From Bog-159 sp050011755 (lineage in GTDB: Bacteria; Acidobacteriota; Terriglobia; Bryobacterales; Bryobacteraceae), in the NCBI GenBank assembly GCA_050011755.1, contig JBEKIM010000040.1, forward strand, positions 1 to 26,075: a stretch of DNA of 26,075 bases, in the 5' to 3' direction. Positions within the stretch are counted from its first letter, which is position 1. Every line of letters begins with the position of its first letter. Of the stretch, positions 7,847 to 16,027 are shown in pieces. The translations under genes and the position numbers were made by a program. The notes beneath the pieces were generated by a model that ran no database searches, was not told the DNA's origin, and saw nothing but the letters and a program-made list of their open reading frames with translations.

Positions 7847-8845
7847 CTAGCCCCCGATCGCATACATCGGCCGCGGGGGCGCCACGAATCGGGAGCTATT
7901 GATCTCGTGACCCGCCCACTTGCCCGCCACGTTGCGCCGGATCAGGGCGGCGATCTCCGCGTCGGGCGCGCCCGCGCGCAGCATCCCCTTCACGTCGTCT
8001 TCCTCGATGGCAAACAGGCAGTATCGCAGCTTGCCGTCCGCCGTCAGCCGCAGACGGTTGCAGTTCAGGCAGAACGGCCGGCTCACGGACGCGATGAAAC
8101 CGACTCTCCCGATGCCGTCGGCAAATCGATATTCGAGAGCCGGCGCGCGCGGGTCCGCGTCCGCAATGGGCACCAGCGGCGCGATCTCGCGCGAGAGCGT
8201 TTCGATGATATCGGCGGCCAGCAGCACCTTGCCGCGGTCCCATAGATGCTGCGCATCGAGCGGCATGAACTCGATAAAACGCACCTCGAATCCGTGCTCC
8301 CGGCCATAGCGCGCCAGCGGCGCCAGATCCGGCTCAATCAGGTTCTTCACCGCGACCGCGTTCAATTTGATGGGGCCGAACCCGATCCGCTTGGCCACCG
8401 CGATGCCCTCCAGCACCTTGTCCAATTCGTCGCGGCGCGAAATCTGGCGGAAGCGTTCGCGGTCCAGCGTGTCCAGATGCACGTTCAGCCGCCGCAGCCC
8501 GGCCTCGTACAGCGGTTCGGCAAGCTCCGCCAGCAAGACGGCATTGGTAGTGAGGGCCAGATCGTGCAGGCCCGGAATCGCGGCCAGGCGCCGGATCAGC
8601 ACCGGTAGATCCTTCCGCACCAGCGGCTCGCCGCCCGTCACCCGCACCTTATCCACTCCCAGCCCCACGGCGATGCGCGCAAATCGCTCGATCTCCTCGA
8701 AACTGAGGATCTCGTCGCGCGGCACAAACTTCACGCCCTCTTCGGGCATGCAATAGAAGCAGCGCACGTTGCAGCGGTCCGTCACGCTGATCCGCAGATT
8801 CGTATGGATACGGCCGTACTGGTCGATGAGTGGGGATGCATCCAC
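7847..8845 (-). CDS. moaA: GTP 3',8-cyclase MoaA (molybdopterin biosynthesis)
   Basis: A radical-SAM enzyme that starts molybdenum cofactor synthesis by converting GTP to 3',8-cyclo-GTP. The 332-residue product has the SAM cluster motif CNVRCFYC (C25, C29, C32), the GGEP motif at 71-74, the second [4Fe-4S] ligand set C259, C262 and C276 (FCLNCNRLRLTADGK ... C), and the C-terminal twin glycine (IGG) needed for activity in the family. All key residues are present. Start is GTG at 8845, giving MDASPLIDQYGR, the usual N-terminus. It lies 21 bases after rdgB on the same strand, so it is probably cotranscribed with rph-rdgB. No other moa, moe or mob gene is in the window. Confidence 0.95.
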   Translation of the reverse strand: MDASPLIDQYGRIHTNLRISVTDRCNVRCFYCMPEEGVKFVPRDEILSFEEIERFARIAVGLGVDKVRVTGGEPLVRKDLPVLIRRLAAIPGLHDLALTTNAVLLAELAEPLYEAGLRRLNVHLDTLDRERFRQISRRDELDKVLEGIAVAKRIGFGPIKLNAVAVKNLIEPDLAPLARYGREHGFEVRFIEFMPLDAQHLWDRGKVLLAADIIETLSREIAPLVPIADADPRAPALEYRFADGIGRVGFIASVSRPFCLNCNRLRLTADGKLRYCLFAIEEDDVKGMLRAGAPDAEIAALIRRNVAGKWAGHEINSSRFVAPPRPMYAIGG

Positions 8846-8866
8846 GGGAGAGCTTCTAACCCGATT

Positions 8867-9448
8867 CTAACAAACGGATAAATGCTGGAACAGCGCGCGC
8901 AACGCCGCCCCGCGATGGCTGACCGTCAACTTCCGCTCCGGCGCGGCTTCCCCGAACGAACACCCGAACGGCGCGTAATAGAACAAAGGATCGTACCCGA
9001 AGCCATTTGGCCCGCGCGGCGCATCGAGGATACTGCCCTCCACCGCGCCCCGAAACGTCCGCACGAAACGTCCATGATCCGCCAGCGCAATCACGCAGAC
9101 GAATCGCGCGGAACGGACGCGCTCGCCGCGCATCCTCTCCAGTAGCAGTTGGTTGTTGGCGTCGTCGCTAGCGCCCGGTCCGGCGAATCGCGCCGAATAA
9201 ACACCGGGTGCGCCGCCTAACGCGTCCACTTCCAGACCGGAATCGTCTGCGAACAAAAGCCCCGGCGCTTGCCTGCCGTAATACTCCGCCTTCAGGATGG
9301 CGTTGGCCTCGAAGGTGGCGCCCGTCTCCTCGCACGCTGCGATTTCGGCGAGACCCGGCGCGGTATCCACCTGGACGCCGCCGATTACTGCCGCCAGCCG
9401 GAATTCGCGCAATTTGCCGGGATTGCCCGTGGCGCAGTAAACCGTCAC
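8867..9448 (-). CDS. rdgB: Non-canonical purine NTP pyrophosphatase (RdgB/HAM1)
   Basis: Hydrolyses dITP, ITP and XTP to the monophosphates and so keeps deaminated purines out of nucleic acids. The 193-residue product has the family motifs in order: ATGNPGKLREF at the N-terminus, FADDSGLEVDALGGAPGVYS in the middle, GPNGFGYDPLF, and the C-terminal SHRGAALRAL. Length is standard. The start is GTG at 9448, which overlaps the rph stop as GTGA; this is the only start that places the T-x-N-x-x-K motif at the N-terminus, and longer in-frame versions would overlap rph. The rph-rdgB pair is a common bacterial arrangement. Confidence 0.95.
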   Translation of the reverse strand: MTVYCATGNPGKLREFRLAAVIGGVQVDTAPGLAEIAACEETGATFEANAILKAEYYGRQAPGLLFADDSGLEVDALGGAPGVYSARFAGPGASDDANNQLLLERMRGERVRSARFVCVIALADHGRFVRTFRGAVEGSILDAPRGPNGFGYDPLFYYAPFGCSFGEAAPERKLTVSHRGAALRALFQHLSVC

Positions 9449-10164
9449 GCGATCCGGACCACGCGCTTCTGGATTTCGACCAGTTCGGCGATTCCGTGCC
9501 GCGCCAGCGCCAGCATGCCGGCCATCTGCCGATCGTCGAACGCGTGGCGCTCCGCCGTCGCCTGCACTTCCACGAAGCGGCCCGATCCGGTCATCACCAC
9601 GTTCATATCCACGGCGGCCTGCGAGTCTTCCTCGTAACACAGGTCGATCATCGGCTCGGTGCCGATGATTCCCACGCTGGTGGCCGCCACGTAGTCGGTC
9701 AATGGCAAACGCTTGATCATCCCGTACTTGACGCATTGCTGCAAAGCCAGCGCCAGGGCTACGAAAGCGCCGGTCACGGAAGCAGTGCGGGTGCCCCCGT
9801 CGGCCTGCACCACATCGCAATCGAGCGTCACCGTGCGTTCGCCCAGCAAGGCCTGATCCACTACCGCCCGCAGCGAGCGCCCGATCAGCCGTTGGATTTC
9901 GTGGGTGCGGCCAGAAGGGCGGCCCTTATTGACTTCGCGGGGCGTGCGCTTGGTGGTGGCGCGCGGCAGCATGGAGTACTCCGCGGTCACCCATCCTTTG
10001 CCGCTGCCGCGCAGGAATTGCGGCACGGAATCTTCCACCGAAGCCGCGCAGAGCACGCGCGTATTGCCCACCGTGATGAGCGTGGATCCTTCCGCGGTTT
10101 GTAGGTATCCGGTGGTGATTTCGACTGGACGCATCTGGTCCGGCGCGCGGTTGTCAGTTCGCAT
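9445..10164 (-). CDS. rph: Ribonuclease PH
   Basis: A phosphate-dependent 3' exoribonuclease that trims tRNA precursors, acting as a hexamer in the cytoplasm. The 239-residue product is normal length and shows RAPDQMRPVEI at the N-terminus, VLCAASVEDSVPQF, GWVTAEYSMLPRAT, the catalytic/phosphate-binding stretch GRTHEIQRLIGRSLRAV, TLDCDVVQADGGTRTAS and the family C-terminal region. The C-terminus is complete. ATG at 10164 overlaps by 11 bases the end of a small membrane-protein gene upstream; its own stop overlaps the rdgB GTG start. Translational coupling in this minus-strand run is likely. Confidence 0.96.
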   Translation of the reverse strand: MRTDNRAPDQMRPVEITTGYLQTAEGSTLITVGNTRVLCAASVEDSVPQFLRGSGKGWVTAEYSMLPRATTKRTPREVNKGRPSGRTHEIQRLIGRSLRAVVDQALLGERTVTLDCDVVQADGGTRTASVTGAFVALALALQQCVKYGMIKRLPLTDYVAATSVGIIGTEPMIDLCYEEDSQAAVDMNVVMTGSGRFVEVQATAERHAFDDRQMAGMLALARHGIAELVEIQKRVVRIA

Positions 10165-10294
10165 ATTTCATCACGAAGTAAAGAAAGAACAGTACGAGAG
10201 CGAAGCCCGAAATGACTAGGATCACGCACGGTAGGCCGCCTTGTGCCGCGGCACGGTTCTTCGATTTGCCTTTCGCCAGTTTAAATTTCGCCAT
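10154..10294 (-). CDS. Small single-span membrane protein (46 residues)
   Basis: A short reading frame beginning MAKFKLAKGKSKNRAAA, with a strongly basic N-terminus (seven K/R in 14 residues), then one hydrophobic helix at about residues 22-43 (LPCVILVISGFALVLFFLYF) and the tail VMKYAN. The positive-inside rule puts the N-terminus in the cytoplasm. It overlaps the first 11 bases of rph on the same strand, which supports it being real and coupled. I do not recognise the family and assign no function. A longer in-frame version would cross the divergent lipoprotein gene and is rejected. Confidence 0.65.
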   Translation of the reverse strand: MAKFKLAKGKSKNRAAAQGGLPCVILVISGFALVLFFLYFVMKYAN

Positions 10295-10363
10295 CCAAAG
10301 CGACCGTTCATAAGATGGTAGCATCCGGCGTATTCCCGCCGCCTGTGCAAGAATCGTTAGCAG

Positions 10364-10735
10364 ATGCATCGCCGCTATTGGATCGCTGCGGCGCTCGCCT
10401 GGAGCGCCTGCAGCCCGCCTCCCCGCAGCGCGGAGGACCTGTTGCCGGCCCGCGTGGACGCAGTCTGGGAAAGGAAGTCGCTGCATGCGATGACGCCGCC
10501 GCAAACCGCCATCCCCCGCGCTTTCGAAGCGGCCTACGAAGGGCCCGGCAAACTCACCGTCGATCTCTATGAAGCCAAGGTCTCCGGCACGGCCTTCGAG
10601 ATGAGCCAGCACTGGAAAATGACCGCCAACACCGTGGTGTTCGATAAGGGCAGATACTTCGTCCTGCTGAAGTGGGAGCAGGCCGACCGCCAGGCGCTCA
10701 AGGCCTTTGTGCGCGCACTGCAGAAGCACCTCTGA
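10364..10735 (+). CDS. Putative small lipoprotein, hypothetical
   Basis: A 123-residue protein with an N-terminal signal ending in a plausible, if weak, lipobox (MHRRYWIAAALAWSAC, lipidated Cys at 16), which would anchor it in the envelope. The mature part is mixed alpha/beta (GPGKLTVDLYEAKVSGTAFE ... GRYFVLLKW) with no motif I recognise. It is divergent from the small membrane protein, 69 bases apart, and lies 77 bases upstream of the ABC ATPase gene on the same strand, so it may belong to the envelope-transport operon; two hairpins sit in between. Reality of the gene is supported by the signal peptide and lack of competing frames. Function unknown. Confidence 0.65.
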   Translation: MHRRYWIAAALAWSACSPPPRSAEDLLPARVDAVWERKSLHAMTPPQTAIPRAFEAAYEGPGKLTVDLYEAKVSGTAFEMSQHWKMTANTVVFDKGRYFVLLKWEQADRQALKAFVRALQKHL

Positions 10736-10759
10736 TACGCTGAATTGTTTCGGTGTGGG

Positions 10760-10797
10760 GCGGGCCTCCAGGCCCGCGCGGGTTCTCCAGAACCCGC
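10760..10797. repeat. Two tandem perfect hairpins upstream of the ABC ATPase gene
   Basis: Two abutting palindromes: GCGGGCCT-CC-AGGCCCGC at 10760-10777 and a GCGGGTTCT stem (9 bp) around loop CC at 10778-10797. Both have perfect stems and a two-base apex, the same build as the cluster at 25892-25951 and related to that at 2013-2174. They lie 15 bases upstream of the ATPase start codon at 10813, so an RNA copy could affect termination after the lipoprotein gene or translation of the ATPase. Confidence 0.8.
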
Positions 10798-10812
10798 CTC
10801 TTTGGGAGATGG

Positions 10813-11487
10813 GTGATTTCAGTTAACGCGGTTTCGAAGAGCTTCGACGGCAAACGCCAGGTCACGGCGTTGGAACGGATCGACCTGCAGGTCGTGCGGG
10901 GCGAGATGCTATCGATTGTGGGCCCGTCCGGATCGGGCAAATCCACGCTGCTGAACCTCATCGGCGGTCTGGACCGCCCCAGCGCGGGCGAGATACATAT
11001 CGATGGGCGCAATATCGCCAGTCTGTCCGACGACGACCTGACGCGCTTGCGCCGCGACAAAATCGGCTTCATCTTTCAGTTTTTCAACCTGCTGCCCAGC
11101 TTAAGCTGCATGGAGAACGTGGCGCTGCCCCTGCATCTGAAAGGTATGCCCAAAGCGAAGACCACGGCGCGCGCGCGTGAGCTGCTGGACCTGGTCCAAC
11201 TCGGCCACCGCCTGGATCATTTGCCCGACGAGCTTTCCGGCGGCGAGCGGCAGCGCGTGGCCATCGCGCGCGCCCTGGCGTTCGATCCGCCCATCCTGCT
11301 GGCCGACGAGCCGACCGGCAATCTCGACAGCCATACCGGCGCGGAAATCCTGAAGCTGATTCGCGATCTGCACCAGCGCCTGGGCGCGACGGTGCTGATC
11401 GTGACCCACGATACCGGCGTCGCCGCAAGCTGCCCGCGCATGGTTACCCTGCGCGACGGGCGCGTAGCGGGAGACGTGCGCCGATGA
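10813..11487 (+). CDS. ABC transporter ATPase, LolD/MacB type
   Basis: A 224-residue nucleotide-binding subunit of the LolD/MacB/FtsE branch, which powers extraction or export at the inner membrane rather than classical import. Motifs: Walker A GPSGSGKST (37-45), Q-loop region FIFQFFNLLPSLS, signature LSGGERQRVAIARAL, Walker B ILLADEPTGNLDS and switch histidine in VTHD. All catalytic residues are present. I chose GTG at 10813 (after GGGAG), giving MISVNAVSKSF; the in-frame extension to 10753 runs through the hairpin pair and encodes no family sequence. The stop overlaps the permease start as ATGA, so the two subunits are translationally coupled. Confidence 0.93.
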   Translation: MISVNAVSKSFDGKRQVTALERIDLQVVRGEMLSIVGPSGSGKSTLLNLIGGLDRPSAGEIHIDGRNIASLSDDDLTRLRRDKIGFIFQFFNLLPSLSCMENVALPLHLKGMPKAKTTARARELLDLVQLGHRLDHLPDELSGGERQRVAIARALAFDPPILLADEPTGNLDSHTGAEILKLIRDLHQRLGATVLIVTHDTGVAASCPRMVTLRDGRVAGDVRR

Positions 11488-14036
11488 TCCTGCTGCGGCT
11501 GATCAGTTGGCCTTACGCGCGCAAACATCTGGTCCGCTGGGTGCTCACCATCGGTGGCATCGTGCTGGGCGTGGCGCTGCTGGTGGGCATGTATACGGCC
11601 AACCAAAGCGTGCTCGAAGCGTTTAACCGCACCGTGGAGCACATCGCCGGCAAGACGCAGCTTCAAATCTCGGCGGGCGACGGCGGTTTCGCCGAGGAGA
11701 TTCTGGAGCGCGTCGAAAGCGATCCCGATGTGCGCGCCGCGGCGCCCGTGATCGAGCAGGTGGTCGATAGCGGTTTCAAAGGCCAGGGCAAGCTGTTGAT
11801 CCTGGCCGTGGATATGACCGGCGACCGCAGCCTGCGCGATTACGACCTCGAAGGCGGCGACCAGGACGTCATGGACGATCCGCTGGTATTTCTGGCGCAG
11901 CCCGATTCACTGATCTTGACGCGCGATTTCGCGGCGCGCAACGGACTCACCAGTGGCAGCAAGCTGGCCATGAAAACCATGGAGGGCGACAAGCTTTTCA
12001 CCGTGCGCGGCATTCTGCGGTCCGGCGGGATGACTTCGGCGTTCGGCGGCAACCTGGCGATTATGGATATCTACGCCGCGCAGAAATTCTTCGGCATGGG
12101 GCGGCGTTTCGACCGCATCGATATCGGCTTGAAAGACGGCATCGCGCTCGACCGGGGACAGGCCTCGTTGCGCAGCCTGTTGGGACCGGGCTTCGACGTG
12201 GACCCTCCCTCCGGCCGCGGCCAGCATTTTGAATCGTTGATGGGCGTGTATACCATGACCATGAACATCGCCAGCCTGTTCGCTCTTTTCATCGGCACGT
12301 TCATCATCTATAATTCGTTCGCCATCGCGGTCACGCAGCGGCGCGCGGAGATCGGCATCCTGCGCGCGCTGGGCGCCACGCGCGGCCAGATCCGCTCGCT
12401 GTTTTTGGGCGAAAGCGCGGTAGCGGGACTGGCGGGCTCGGCGGTGGGCATCGGCTTCGGCCTGCTGATGGCGCAAGGGCTCACCGCCAGCACCAATGCG
12501 TTCATGGAAGGCGTGATGGGCGTTTCGGCCAATGCCGACCATATGCTGGTGCGTCCGTGGCTGCTCGTCACCGCGGCCGCCGTGGGCGTGCTCACCAGCA
12601 TGATCGCGGCCTTCCTGCCGGCGCGCAACGCGGCGCGCGTGGATCCGGTGAAGGCCTTGCAGAAGGGCCAGTATCAGGTGCTCTCGGCGGGTGAGAACCG
12701 CAGAAGGCGCGCCGCGGCGCTGGCGGCCATCGCCATTGCCGCGGGCTGCATCGTATTTGGAAGATCGAGCCCGGTTTTCTACACGGGCTATTTCCTGGCT
12801 ATGCTGGCGATGCTGCTGCTCACGCCCGCGCTGTCGTTATTTCTCTCGAAAGCCTTGCGCGGGCCTTTGAAATGGCTGCGGCCGGTCGAAGGCGCGCTGG
12901 CAGCCGACAGCCTGATTCAATCCCCGCGGCGGACATCCGCCACAGTCGCCGCCCTCATGCTGTCGCTGGCCCTCGTGATCGCACTGGGCGGCATGGCGCG
13001 CGCCAGCTACGCAGAGATCGCCGACTGGATGGACAGCACCATGAATCCGGACTTCTTCGTGACTACTTCGGAAACCATCTCCGCCCGCACCTATCATTTC
13101 CCGGACAGCATGCTCGATGGGCTGCGCAAGATCCCAGGCATCGCCGAGGTACAGCCCGTGCGCATCGTGCGCATCAACTTCCGCGGAAAACCCGTGATGC
13201 TGGTGGCCATCGATTCGCTGAGCATCGCCCGGCGTACCCGCGGACGCACGACAGCCGGCGATTTCCAGGGCATGTATCGCGCCGCGGCAGCGCAGAAAGG
13301 CCTGGTCATCGCGGATAATCTGGCGCAACTCGAGAAGCTGAAACTGGGTCAGATCCTGGAAATCGCTGCGCCGGGCGGTGTTCTACGGCTGCCGATCGCC
13401 GGAATCCTCGAAGACTTTTCCAATCAGTTGGGGACCATCTTCATCGACCGGGCGCTTTACCGCCGGCTATGGAAGGACGATTCACTGGATGTATTCCGCA
13501 TTTACCTGGCGCCTGGAGCGGCGGCCGCCGATGTGAGAGCGCAGATTTTGGACCGCTTCGCCCACGAACGGCGCCTCTTCGTACTTTCTAATAAAGAAGT
13601 CCGCAGTTACGTGTTCAAAGTGACCGACCAATGGTTCGGCATGACCTACTTACAATTGTTTGTGGCAGTCCTGGTGGCCATCCTGGGGATCGTGAACACG
13701 CTGACCGTTTCCATCACGGACCGGCGGCGCGAACTAGGCGTGCTTCGCGCGGTGGGCGGTTTGCGCAATCAGATTCGCCACACCATCTGGATGGAGGCGC
13801 TGGCCATCGGCATCATCGGCCTGGCGCTCGGTGTAGCTGCGGGTGCCGTGAACCTGTATTACATGCTCACCGTATCGCGCCAGAATTTCGCGGGAATCGC
13901 GCTCGACTATACCTTTCCGTTCGGCATCGTGGGGCTGCTCATTCCCGTGATCCTGGGCGCGGCTTTCGGATCCGCGCTATTTCCGGCGGAAAGTGCCGTG
14001 CGCAGTTCCCTCGTGGAGGCATTGGAGTATGAATAG
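11484..14036 (+). CDS. ABC transporter permease with two FtsX domains (LolC/MacB-like)
   Basis: An 850-residue inner-membrane permease, a fused double-FtsX form. There is one N-terminal membrane helix (about 16-36), then a periplasmic MacB_PCD-like domain, FtsX domain 1 from about 256 (SLFALFIGTFIIYNSFAIAV, RRAEIGILRALGATRGQIR), further helices around 410-450, a second N-terminal-type helix near 490 (ALMLSLALVIALGGMA), a second periplasmic domain, and FtsX domain 2 from about 720 (LFVAVLVAILGIVNTLTVSI, RRRELGVLRAVGG). This roughly ten-helix layout means one polypeptide could supply both transmembrane halves. The start overlaps the ATPase stop as ATGA; the end overlaps the LolA-like gene by eight bases. 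Members of this class move lipoproteins, lipids or hydrophobic compounds; the cargo here is unknown. Confidence 0.9.
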   Translation: MILLRLISWPYARKHLVRWVLTIGGIVLGVALLVGMYTANQSVLEAFNRTVEHIAGKTQLQISAGDGGFAEEILERVESDPDVRAAAPVIEQVVDSGFKGQGKLLILAVDMTGDRSLRDYDLEGGDQDVMDDPLVFLAQPDSLILTRDFAARNGLTSGSKLAMKTMEGDKLFTVRGILRSGGMTSAFGGNLAIMDIYAAQKFFGMGRRFDRIDIGLKDGIALDRGQASLRSLLGPGFDVDPPSGRGQHFESLMGVYTMTMNIASLFALFIGTFIIYNSFAIAVTQRRAEIGILRALGATRGQIRSLFLGESAVAGLAGSAVGIGFGLLMAQGLTASTNAFMEGVMGVSANADHMLVRPWLLVTAAAVGVLTSMIAAFLPARNAARVDPVKALQKGQYQVLSAGENRRRRAAALAAIAIAAGCIVFGRSSPVFYTGYFLAMLAMLLLTPALSLFLSKALRGPLKWLRPVEGALAADSLIQSPRRTSATVAALMLSLALVIALGGMARASYAEIADWMDSTMNPDFFVTTSETISARTYHFPDSMLDGLRKIPGIAEVQPVRIVRINFRGKPVMLVAIDSLSIARRTRGRTTAGDFQGMYRAAAAQKGLVIADNLAQLEKLKLGQILEIAAPGGVLRLPIAGILEDFSNQLGTIFIDRALYRRLWKDDSLDVFRIYLAPGAAAADVRAQILDRFAHERRLFVLSNKEVRSYVFKVTDQWFGMTYLQLFVAVLVAILGIVNTLTVSITDRRRELGVLRAVGGLRNQIRHTIWMEALAIGIIGLALGVAAGAVNLYYMLTVSRQNFAGIALDYTFPFGIVGLLIPVILGAAFGSALFPAESAVRSSLVEALEYE
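14015..14019 (+). promoter_or_regulatory. Ribosome binding site of the LolA-like gene
   Basis: GGAGG inside the last codons of the permease gene, nine bases before ATG 14029. It fixes that start rather than the upstream in-frame candidate at 13993. Confidence 0.6.
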
Positions 14037-14784
14037 ACAAGTCGTTTGTCTGGCCCTGGCGATTCTTCCGCTGGCCGCCGCCGAAGACGCCCGCCAGATT
14101 GTCGAGGAATCGCAGCGCCGCGGGCGTGCCGATTCCCAGCGCTACGAAGGTTCGCTCGAAGTCGTCAGCGCCAACAACAAGGTTTCGAAGAAGCGCTGGG
14201 AATCCGATCGCCTGGGCGCCTACGGCAACAGCAAGGCGATTATCCGCTTCACCGAACCCGCCGAAGTGAAGGGCGTGGCGCTGCTGGTAGTGAACCACCC
14301 AGATCGTTCCTCGGACCAATGGATGTGGACGCCCGCCATCGGCCGCGACCGCCGCATCGCGCAGCAGGATCGCTCCACGCGATTCTTCGGTACGGATTTC
14401 AGCTTCGAGGATCTGGAGGAGCGCGACGTCAACCAGTTCGATTACAGCCTGCAGGGCGAGGAGCCCATCGACAGCGCGGCATGTTGGCGCATCGAATCGA
14501 AACCCAGGCAGGGCAAGAGCTCGCAATACACCTCGTCCCGCGTGTGGATCCGCAAAGACAACTACGTTCCCGTGCAGTATGAAAACTACGTGAAAGACAA
14601 GCTGGTGCGCCGCCTGGTGGAGAAGGATATCCAGAACGTCCAGGGCATCTGGACCGCGCGCCTGCTGGAGATGACCGACCTGGGCCGCAAGAGCCGAACC
14701 ATATTGAAGCTGGAGAACGTGCGCTACAACGTGCCCATGAAGGACGACGATTTTACCGTGCAGGCCTTGCGGCGGCAGATGTGA
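14029..14784 (+). CDS. LolA-like outer-membrane lipoprotein-sorting protein
   Basis: A 251-residue periplasmic protein with a short signal peptide (MNRQVVCLALAILPLAAA). The mature part matches the LolA-like family (PF17131) of half-barrel hydrophobic-ligand carriers: repeated beta-strand blocks such as SQRYEGSLEVVS, IIRFTEPAEVKGVALLVVN, the typical DQWMWTPAIGRDRRIA and RFFGTDFSFEDLEER, then VWIRKDNYVPVQYENY. These proteins usually accompany FtsX- or RND-type permeases and are thought to shuttle lipids or lipoproteins across the periplasm. ATG 14029 overlaps the permease stop and has a good GGAGG. Its stop overlaps the GTG start of the barrel gene. Cargo is inferred only in general terms. Confidence 0.88.
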   Translation: MNRQVVCLALAILPLAAAEDARQIVEESQRRGRADSQRYEGSLEVVSANNKVSKKRWESDRLGAYGNSKAIIRFTEPAEVKGVALLVVNHPDRSSDQWMWTPAIGRDRRIAQQDRSTRFFGTDFSFEDLEERDVNQFDYSLQGEEPIDSAACWRIESKPRQGKSSQYTSSRVWIRKDNYVPVQYENYVKDKLVRRLVEKDIQNVQGIWTARLLEMTDLGRKSRTILKLENVRYNVPMKDDDFTVQALRRQM

Positions 14785-16004
14785 AGCGGCGGTTTCTGGG
14801 CGCCGGTTTCTGGCTGCTGGGCCTCGCGGCCGCGGGCTGGGGCCAGAGTTTTACACAGCGCGGATTTCTGGAAACGGATTTCATCGGCTATCCGCAGACC
14901 GCGCCCAACGACAGCGGGCAAGCGATCGGAGAAGCCCTCTTCCGCTATGAGGCCTTCGATAAACTGAATGCGGACTGGCAGTTCGCCGGCGGCATCGACG
15001 CGCGCGCGGATACCCACGAGCAGACCGATCGCGCGTGGGAGCTTTCGTGGGACGATCGCCAGACCCGCCGTCCCTCGTTCGAAGTGCGGCAGCTCAACGC
15101 CACCTATGCAAAGAAGAAGCTCACGCTGGTCTTGGGCAAGCAGTTCATCCGTTGGGGCAAGGCCGATATTCTGAATCCCACCGACCGTTTCGCGCCGCAA
15201 GATTACCTGTCCGTCGTCGACAGCGATTTTCTGGCCGTCACCGCGGTCCGCGCCACCTATGGCGGCCAGTCGAACACTATCGACCTGGTTTGGGAGCCGC
15301 TGTTCACACCCAGCCGCATCCCGCTGCTCGACCAGCGCTGGAGTAATGTGCCCCCGGGTATCGCGCTCACCCAGTTGCCGTCGTCGTATCCCGGCGGCTC
15401 CCAGATCGGCGCGCGCTGGAACCACATCGGAAAGGTGGCGGAGTATTCGCTGTCGTTCTATGACGGTCACAATACGCTGCCGCTGTTCAACTTTCAGGAG
15501 CCGCAGGCGTCCACCGTGGATATCGCGCGCTACTACCCGCAAATGCGCATGTATGGCGCGGATGCCGCGATTCCGTTGCATGGCATCACCCTGAAAACCG
15601 AAGCGGCATACTTCACCTCCACCACCAGGACGGAAGATGAATACGCTCTATACGTGGTGCAGTTGGAGCGCCAGGCTGGCGAATGGTTTTTCATCGGCGG
15701 ATACGCGGGGCAGGTCGTCACCGAGCACCGCTCGCTCTTCGATTTCGCGCCCGACCGCGGCTTGACCAGCGCATTCCTGGGCCGCGCCGGCTACACCATC
15801 GACACCAACCGCGGCGTGGCACTGGAAACGGCGGTCCGCCAGAACGGGAAGGGCGAGTGGGCCAAGCTCGAATACTCCGAGGCGTTCGGTGCGCACTGGC
15901 GGGCCACGGCGGCGTTCACGCTGATCCGCGGCGACGAATCCGACTTCCTGGGCCAGTACCGTCGTAATTCCCACGCCATGCTCGCGCTGCGCTACAGCTT
16001 TTGA
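14781..16004 (+). CDS. Outer-membrane beta-barrel protein (DUF1302-like)
   Basis: A 407-residue exported protein: signal peptide at 1-22 ending AAAGWGQ, then alternating amphipathic strands and a C-terminal aromatic residue (ALRYSF), the classical outer-membrane barrel ending. The segment KLTLVLGKQFIRWGKADILN followed by PTDRFAPQDYL, and then DLVWEPLFTPSRIPLLDQRW, matches DUF1302-type barrels, which are found beside LolA-like carriers and hydrophobic-compound transporters. The start is GTG at 14781, overlapping the previous stop as GTGA. As last gene of the run it would give the system its outer-membrane end. Exact family membership is from memory of these motifs and should be treated as probable. 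Confidence 0.8.
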   Translation: MKRRFLGAGFWLLGLAAAGWGQSFTQRGFLETDFIGYPQTAPNDSGQAIGEALFRYEAFDKLNADWQFAGGIDARADTHEQTDRAWELSWDDRQTRRPSFEVRQLNATYAKKKLTLVLGKQFIRWGKADILNPTDRFAPQDYLSVVDSDFLAVTAVRATYGGQSNTIDLVWEPLFTPSRIPLLDQRWSNVPPGIALTQLPSSYPGGSQIGARWNHIGKVAEYSLSFYDGHNTLPLFNFQEPQASTVDIARYYPQMRMYGADAAIPLHGITLKTEAAYFTSTTRTEDEYALYVVQLERQAGEWFFIGGYAGQVVTEHRSLFDFAPDRGLTSAFLGRAGYTIDTNRGVALETAVRQNGKGEWAKLEYSEAFGAHWRATAAFTLIRGDESDFLGQYRRNSHAMLALRYSF

Positions 16005-16027
16005 CCACCTGGATCAGCGCGCCTGCT

